Virus record (IMG/VR): IMGVR_UViG_3300048597_000264
Coordinates: 1 to 38,350 of that record
Length of the DNA: 38,350 bases
Strand: one strand, 5' to 3'
DNA from: a virus
In this document: in pieces, positions 36,232 through 38,350 of the stretch
Layout of the letters: each line of letters opens with the position of its first letter
How positions within the stretch are numbered: the stretch's first letter is position 1
The notes under the pieces: generated by a model
What the model saw: the letters and a program-made list of their open reading frames with translations, nothing else
What the model was told of the DNA's origin: nothing
Databases searched by the model: none
Made by a program: the position numbers and the translations under genes

Positions 36232-36425
36232 GGCTCCAACCTCCGGGTCGCGGCCGAGGTGCTGAGACCCGACATCAGTTCAGACGGCGACATCGCCATC
36301 ACGGCCGCCAAGAAGTCGCGACGACGCACCAGCTCCCGTTCGGCCCACATCTTCCGCACGGCTTCACGCTCGTGCCGAGACAGGTGGCTGAGACTCGCGT
36401 TCGGATCTGTCGCAATCCCACCCAT
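36228..36425 (-). CDS. Hypothetical helical protein
   Basis: A 65-residue protein. The ATG at 36425 is chosen because it overlaps the preceding stop (TGATG). It is mainly one basic/acidic helix (SRHEREAVRKMWAERELVRR) and a Ser-rich tail. Function unknown. Confidence 0.5.
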   Translation of the reverse strand: MGGIATDPNASLSHLSRHEREAVRKMWAERELVRRRDFLAAVMAMSPSELMSGLSTSAATRRLEP

Positions 36426-36781
36426 CAAGTCACCGCCACTGTCCGGTTGGCCGTGTGCACTTCGACCATCGTCCTGCGCACCAGGTTCAAGCCGGGCACA
36501 GTTGCGTCGTAAACCGTTTCTCCATCGAAGGTCGTCTCGGCGAGAAGCAGGCCGTCCTCGAGGAGCCGTTGGATCACGTCGCCTTCCTCCAAGACGCGCG
36601 GAACCTCGCCGGGCAGGAAGCAGCACGCGCAGATCGCCAAGGATCGCTCGACATCCGAGGTTCGCCCGCAGACCGCGTTCACGACCTCGAGCACGCGCCG
36701 AGCTCTTGCCCTGAAGATGTCGATATCCATGACCGACTCCATCTCCCGCAGGAGGGCGCGGATCTCCTCTCGCTCGTTCAT
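36425..36781 (-). CDS. Hypothetical protein with clustered cysteines
   Basis: A 118-residue protein with an N-terminal coiled helix (EREEIRALLREMESVMDIDI), a small AICACCF cluster and beta-rich C-terminus (ETVYDATVPGLNLVRRTMVEV). The ATG has GGAGGAGGGG upstream and overlaps the preceding stop. No family recognised. Confidence 0.55.
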   Translation of the reverse strand: MNEREEIRALLREMESVMDIDIFRARARRVLEVVNAVCGRTSDVERSLAICACCFLPGEVPRVLEEGDVIQRLLEDGLLLAETTFDGETVYDATVPGLNLVRRTMVEVHTANRTVAVT

Positions 36782-37011
36782 AACCCCTCCTCCGCTTCCA
36801 TCGCAGCGGCCAGGAGGGCGAGTGCCAGGCGTCGGGCCGCGGCGGGTTCGAGCCATGGATTGGGAACCTCGTCCTTCAGGTTGCTGGCGGTCGCGACCCG
36901 AACCATTCGGTTTGGCGAAACCTCGACCGCGCAGCGGTACCAACCGCCGGAGTTGAAGATGTCGCGGCGCGGGCTCACGCCAACTCCCTCGGACGGGTAC
37001 TTGTCACTCAC
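36778..37011 (-). CDS. Hypothetical small protein
   Basis: A 77-residue protein. GTG at 37011 is preferred, with GGAGG upstream and overlap with the preceding stop. It holds a FNSGGWYRCAVEVSPNRMVRV strand pair and an Ala/Leu-rich helix at the end. Function unknown. Confidence 0.5.
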   Translation of the reverse strand: MSDKYPSEGVGVSPRRDIFNSGGWYRCAVEVSPNRMVRVATASNLKDEVPNPWLEPAAARRLALALLAAAMEAEEGL

Positions 37012-37267
37012 GATCGGCCTCCGCTGCCACCAGTCGATCCACCTCAGCCTGGATTTCATCCTTGCCGTGTGGTGGTGAGGGGTGCGGACAGTCCCATACC
37101 ATCTGTGGCCGGGCTTTCTCGATGGTCGTAACCTCAACCGCAAGCCCCTCTCGCATCCAACCCTTCAGTGTGGCCTTGACCTCTCGAGCTGGCCCAGCGT
37201 CAGGACTCAGGGCCACCACGCAGCCACAGGCCTTCCTTCCCATGTATGCCTTGTCCTGCTCACTCAT
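37004..37267 (-). CDS. Conserved small phage protein
   Basis: An 87-residue protein with the pattern KACGCVVALSPDAGPA, then a helix, then LAVEVTTIEKARPQMVWDCPH. This Cys-Gly-Cys start and Cys-Pro-His end is one I recall from many Gram-positive phages and suggests metal binding. AAAGGAG stands before the ATG, which overlaps the preceding stop (ATGA). Confidence 0.6.
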   Translation of the reverse strand: MSEQDKAYMGRKACGCVVALSPDAGPAREVKATLKGWMREGLAVEVTTIEKARPQMVWDCPHPSPPHGKDEIQAEVDRLVAAEADRE

Positions 37268-37689
37268 CGCGACTCCTTTGCCGCAGGCAACCCAGCCCCG
37301 TGCTCGGTCCGGATGTGTCCCGCCATCCAGTCCCGGACGTTCGCGAGGTCGTCCTCGAAGCGGCCCGGGTCGCGGTAGATCCGAACGTGCCGGCCGGGTG
37401 TGGCGGCGCAGACCGGACAGCGGCGGATCAGCTCGACGGCGGTTTCGCGTTGGCGCTGGGCTTCGCACGCCTCCGCCCAGATCTCGTCGGCCTCGGCTTC
37501 GAGACTGCTCGCCCGTCGCTTCAGCCGGTCGATCTCCTTCTGGTCCTCGGTCTTGCCGGTGAAGTGCTGCCGGTGACCGGCGGGGCACCAGAAGGATTCA
37601 CCGGTTCGCTTCAGCTGCTCGTAGTCCTTCGGGGACAGGTTGATCTTGGCGTAGCAGCCTGGCTTGTAGCAGGCGATTGTGTGGTCCAT
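37264..37689 (-). CDS. Double zinc-finger, coiled-coil protein
   Basis: A 141-residue protein. An N-terminal zinc finger (CYKPGC, then FWCPAGHRQHF), a coiled coil with many Arg and Glu residues and a C-terminal second finger (RCPVC, then H-IRTEH) are visible. This order is typical of small actinophage proteins that bind nucleic acid. The ATG at 37689 is chosen by overlap with the small basic gene; the longer frame is rejected. Confidence 0.65.
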   Translation of the reverse strand: MDHTIACYKPGCYAKINLSPKDYEQLKRTGESFWCPAGHRQHFTGKTEDQKEIDRLKRRASSLEAEADEIWAEACEAQRQRETAVELIRRCPVCAATPGRHVRIYRDPGRFEDDLANVRDWMAGHIRTEHGAGLPAAKESR

Positions 37690-37835
37690 CAGCCCTTGCC
37701 TTTCTCTGGGGTTCGACCTTTCGGCTTGACGCCGACCACGGGCACGCGTCGTCCGCCCTTCCGACGTTCCTGAATCCGGGCGAACGCCTCCGCGACTCGC
37801 CATTCCGCCGACGATGCCCGATCTCGTTGCGTCAT
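37689..37835 (-). CDS. 48-residue basic protein
   Basis: A short gene with GAGGAG before its ATG and TGATG overlaps with both neighbours. The protein begins TQRDRASSAEWRVAEAFARI and ends in a Lys/Arg-rich tail. It is too small to class; it could bind nucleic acid. Confidence 0.6.
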   Translation of the reverse strand: MTQRDRASSAEWRVAEAFARIQERRKGGRRVPVVGVKPKGRTPEKGKG

Positions 37836-38089
37836 CACTCCTCCTCACCGTCCAGACAGGTGACCGTCACCCCTGGCACCCGCCGGACTTCGTTGACATG
37901 GATCTCGCAGTAGTCGGCCGACCAGAGTGCGTGCTTCGGCCAGGTGACGTTGTGGGTCGGGTCGCTCTCGCAGCGATTGCCGAGCGGGTCGGTGTGGGCG
38001 CAGGTTTCGAGTTGGGGCGCTTCGGCCCCGGTTCGGCTGCTCTTCCCAGCGACCAATCGGCCGACGGCGACCAGTACTCCAGCGACCAC
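37835..38089 (-). CDS. Rightmost phage gene, Cys/His protein
   Basis: An 84-residue protein if GTG at 38089 is used; TTG at 38056 is an alternative. After a short hydrophobic head comes CAHTDPLGNRCESDPTHNV, then YCEIHVNEV and a Cys near the end, a probable zinc-binding fold. The open frame runs further upstream into the tRNA, which is noncoding. The start region overlaps the right arm-type repeats. GAGGAG at its end also serves the next gene. Confidence 0.5.
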   Translation of the reverse strand: MVAGVLVAVGRLVAGKSSRTGAEAPQLETCAHTDPLGNRCESDPTHNVTWPKHALWSADYCEIHVNEVRRVPGVTVTCLDGEEE

Positions 38090-38102
38090 CCAGCGACCAA
38101 TC
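38045..38102. repeat. Arm-type integrase-binding repeats, right arm
   Basis: CCCAGCGACCAATC occurs at 38045-38058 and 38089-38102, with a shorter CCAGCGACCA at 38079-38088. The core AGCGACCA also occurs on the left arm (183-209). They lie 120-180 bp from the att core. Confidence 0.55.
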
Positions 38103-38223
38103 CCGCCGGCGGGACACCACCTGAGGCCGATCGAGAGGTTCGGATCAGGCTCGGATCGACCGCTCAGGAAGGCCACTTTCGACCCGTGTCGCGGTTTGTC
38201 GCGGTTTGACGGTGCTGCCGTCT

Positions 38224-38235
38224 GAATCGGGGCGA
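38224..38235. other. Putative attR core
   Basis: GAATCGGGGCGA, the same 12 bp as at 116-127. Bases 38228-38235 are the last eight bases of tRNA-Pro, so integration leaves the tRNA intact. Confidence 0.55.
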
Positions 38236-38300
38236 CTGGATTTGAACCAGCGACCTTTCGACCCCCAGTCGAATGCGCTACCAAACTGCGCCACGCCCCG
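38228..38300 (-). tRNA. tRNA-Pro (GGG), host gene
   Basis: A 73-base tRNA with a perfect 7-bp acceptor stem (CGGGGCG/CGCCCCG), T arm CTGG-TTCAAAT-CCAG with standard loop and anticodon loop CTGGGGG, anticodon GGG for proline. CCA is not encoded. Its 3' end faces the prophage and is the probable attB site. Confidence 0.92.
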
Positions 38301-38350
38301 TGCGACCAGCCACTTTATAGGGAGACCGCCTGCCAACGGTCGGCCGTCGC

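Noticed and set aside
1-38350. CRISPR arrays, insertion sequences, rRNA
   Set aside because: No regularly spaced repeats, transposase motifs or rRNA sequence seen.

Overview
The window is an almost complete prophage of about 38.1 kb from a high-GC actinobacterium. The pointers to an actinobacterium are the GC-rich sequence, DUF2510 and actinobacterial integration-host-factor (mIHF) proteins, and actinophage-type small zinc proteins. Host class cannot be fixed from sequence alone. The element sits at the 3' end of a host tRNA-Pro(GGG) gene (38228-38300, minus). A 12-bp direct repeat (116-127 and 38224-38235) with short arm-type repeats on the phage side of each copy marks likely attL and attR. 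Bases 1-115 and 38301-38350 are then host DNA. It is a siphovirus with an HK97-type head, a long tape measure and a tail-fibre gene.

Layout, left to right. (1) 166-7490, minus: one early operon with Int, Xis, an mIHF-like protein, replication and DNA-binding proteins, a PD-(D/E)XK exonuclease and RecT, a coiled-coil partner, an RHH protein and a Cro-like repressor. (2) 7491-8014: divergent immunity region with face-to-face promoters. (3) 8219-13422, plus: lysogenic cargo, namely a DUF2510 membrane protein, a DNA methyltransferase fused to an Mrr-like nuclease domain, a three-gene unknown cluster and a two-gene membrane/soluble pair that is a candidate defence module. (4) 13435-16177, minus: small genes and the lysis cassette (holin, M15 endolysin, XhlA-like protein). 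(5) 16577-34860, minus: tail fibre, tail tip, tape measure, frameshifted tail chaperones, tail tube, connectors, decoration, major capsid, protease/scaffold, MuF-like protein, portal, large and small terminase. (6) 34890-38089, minus: a run of tightly overlapping small genes, several with zinc motifs.

The most striking feature is regulatory. Ten minus-strand copies of one promoter-like element, GTCAAC(G)-N11-TAnnnT, all with the same spacing, stand in front of structural and lysis genes. The start codon usually follows the -10-like hexamer by six bases and lacks a Shine-Dalgarno sequence, so the mRNAs should be leaderless. The immunity promoters show the same six-base geometry. One copy stands directly in front of a phage-borne tRNA (30481-30553) with the hallmarks of an initiator tRNA: CAT anticodon, A11:U24 pair and an unpaired 1:72 position. 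I infer a phage programme of leaderless late transcription supported by its own initiator-type tRNA. Genes downstream of each promoter follow with ATGA, GTGA or TGATG overlaps, and many have good Shine-Dalgarno sites.
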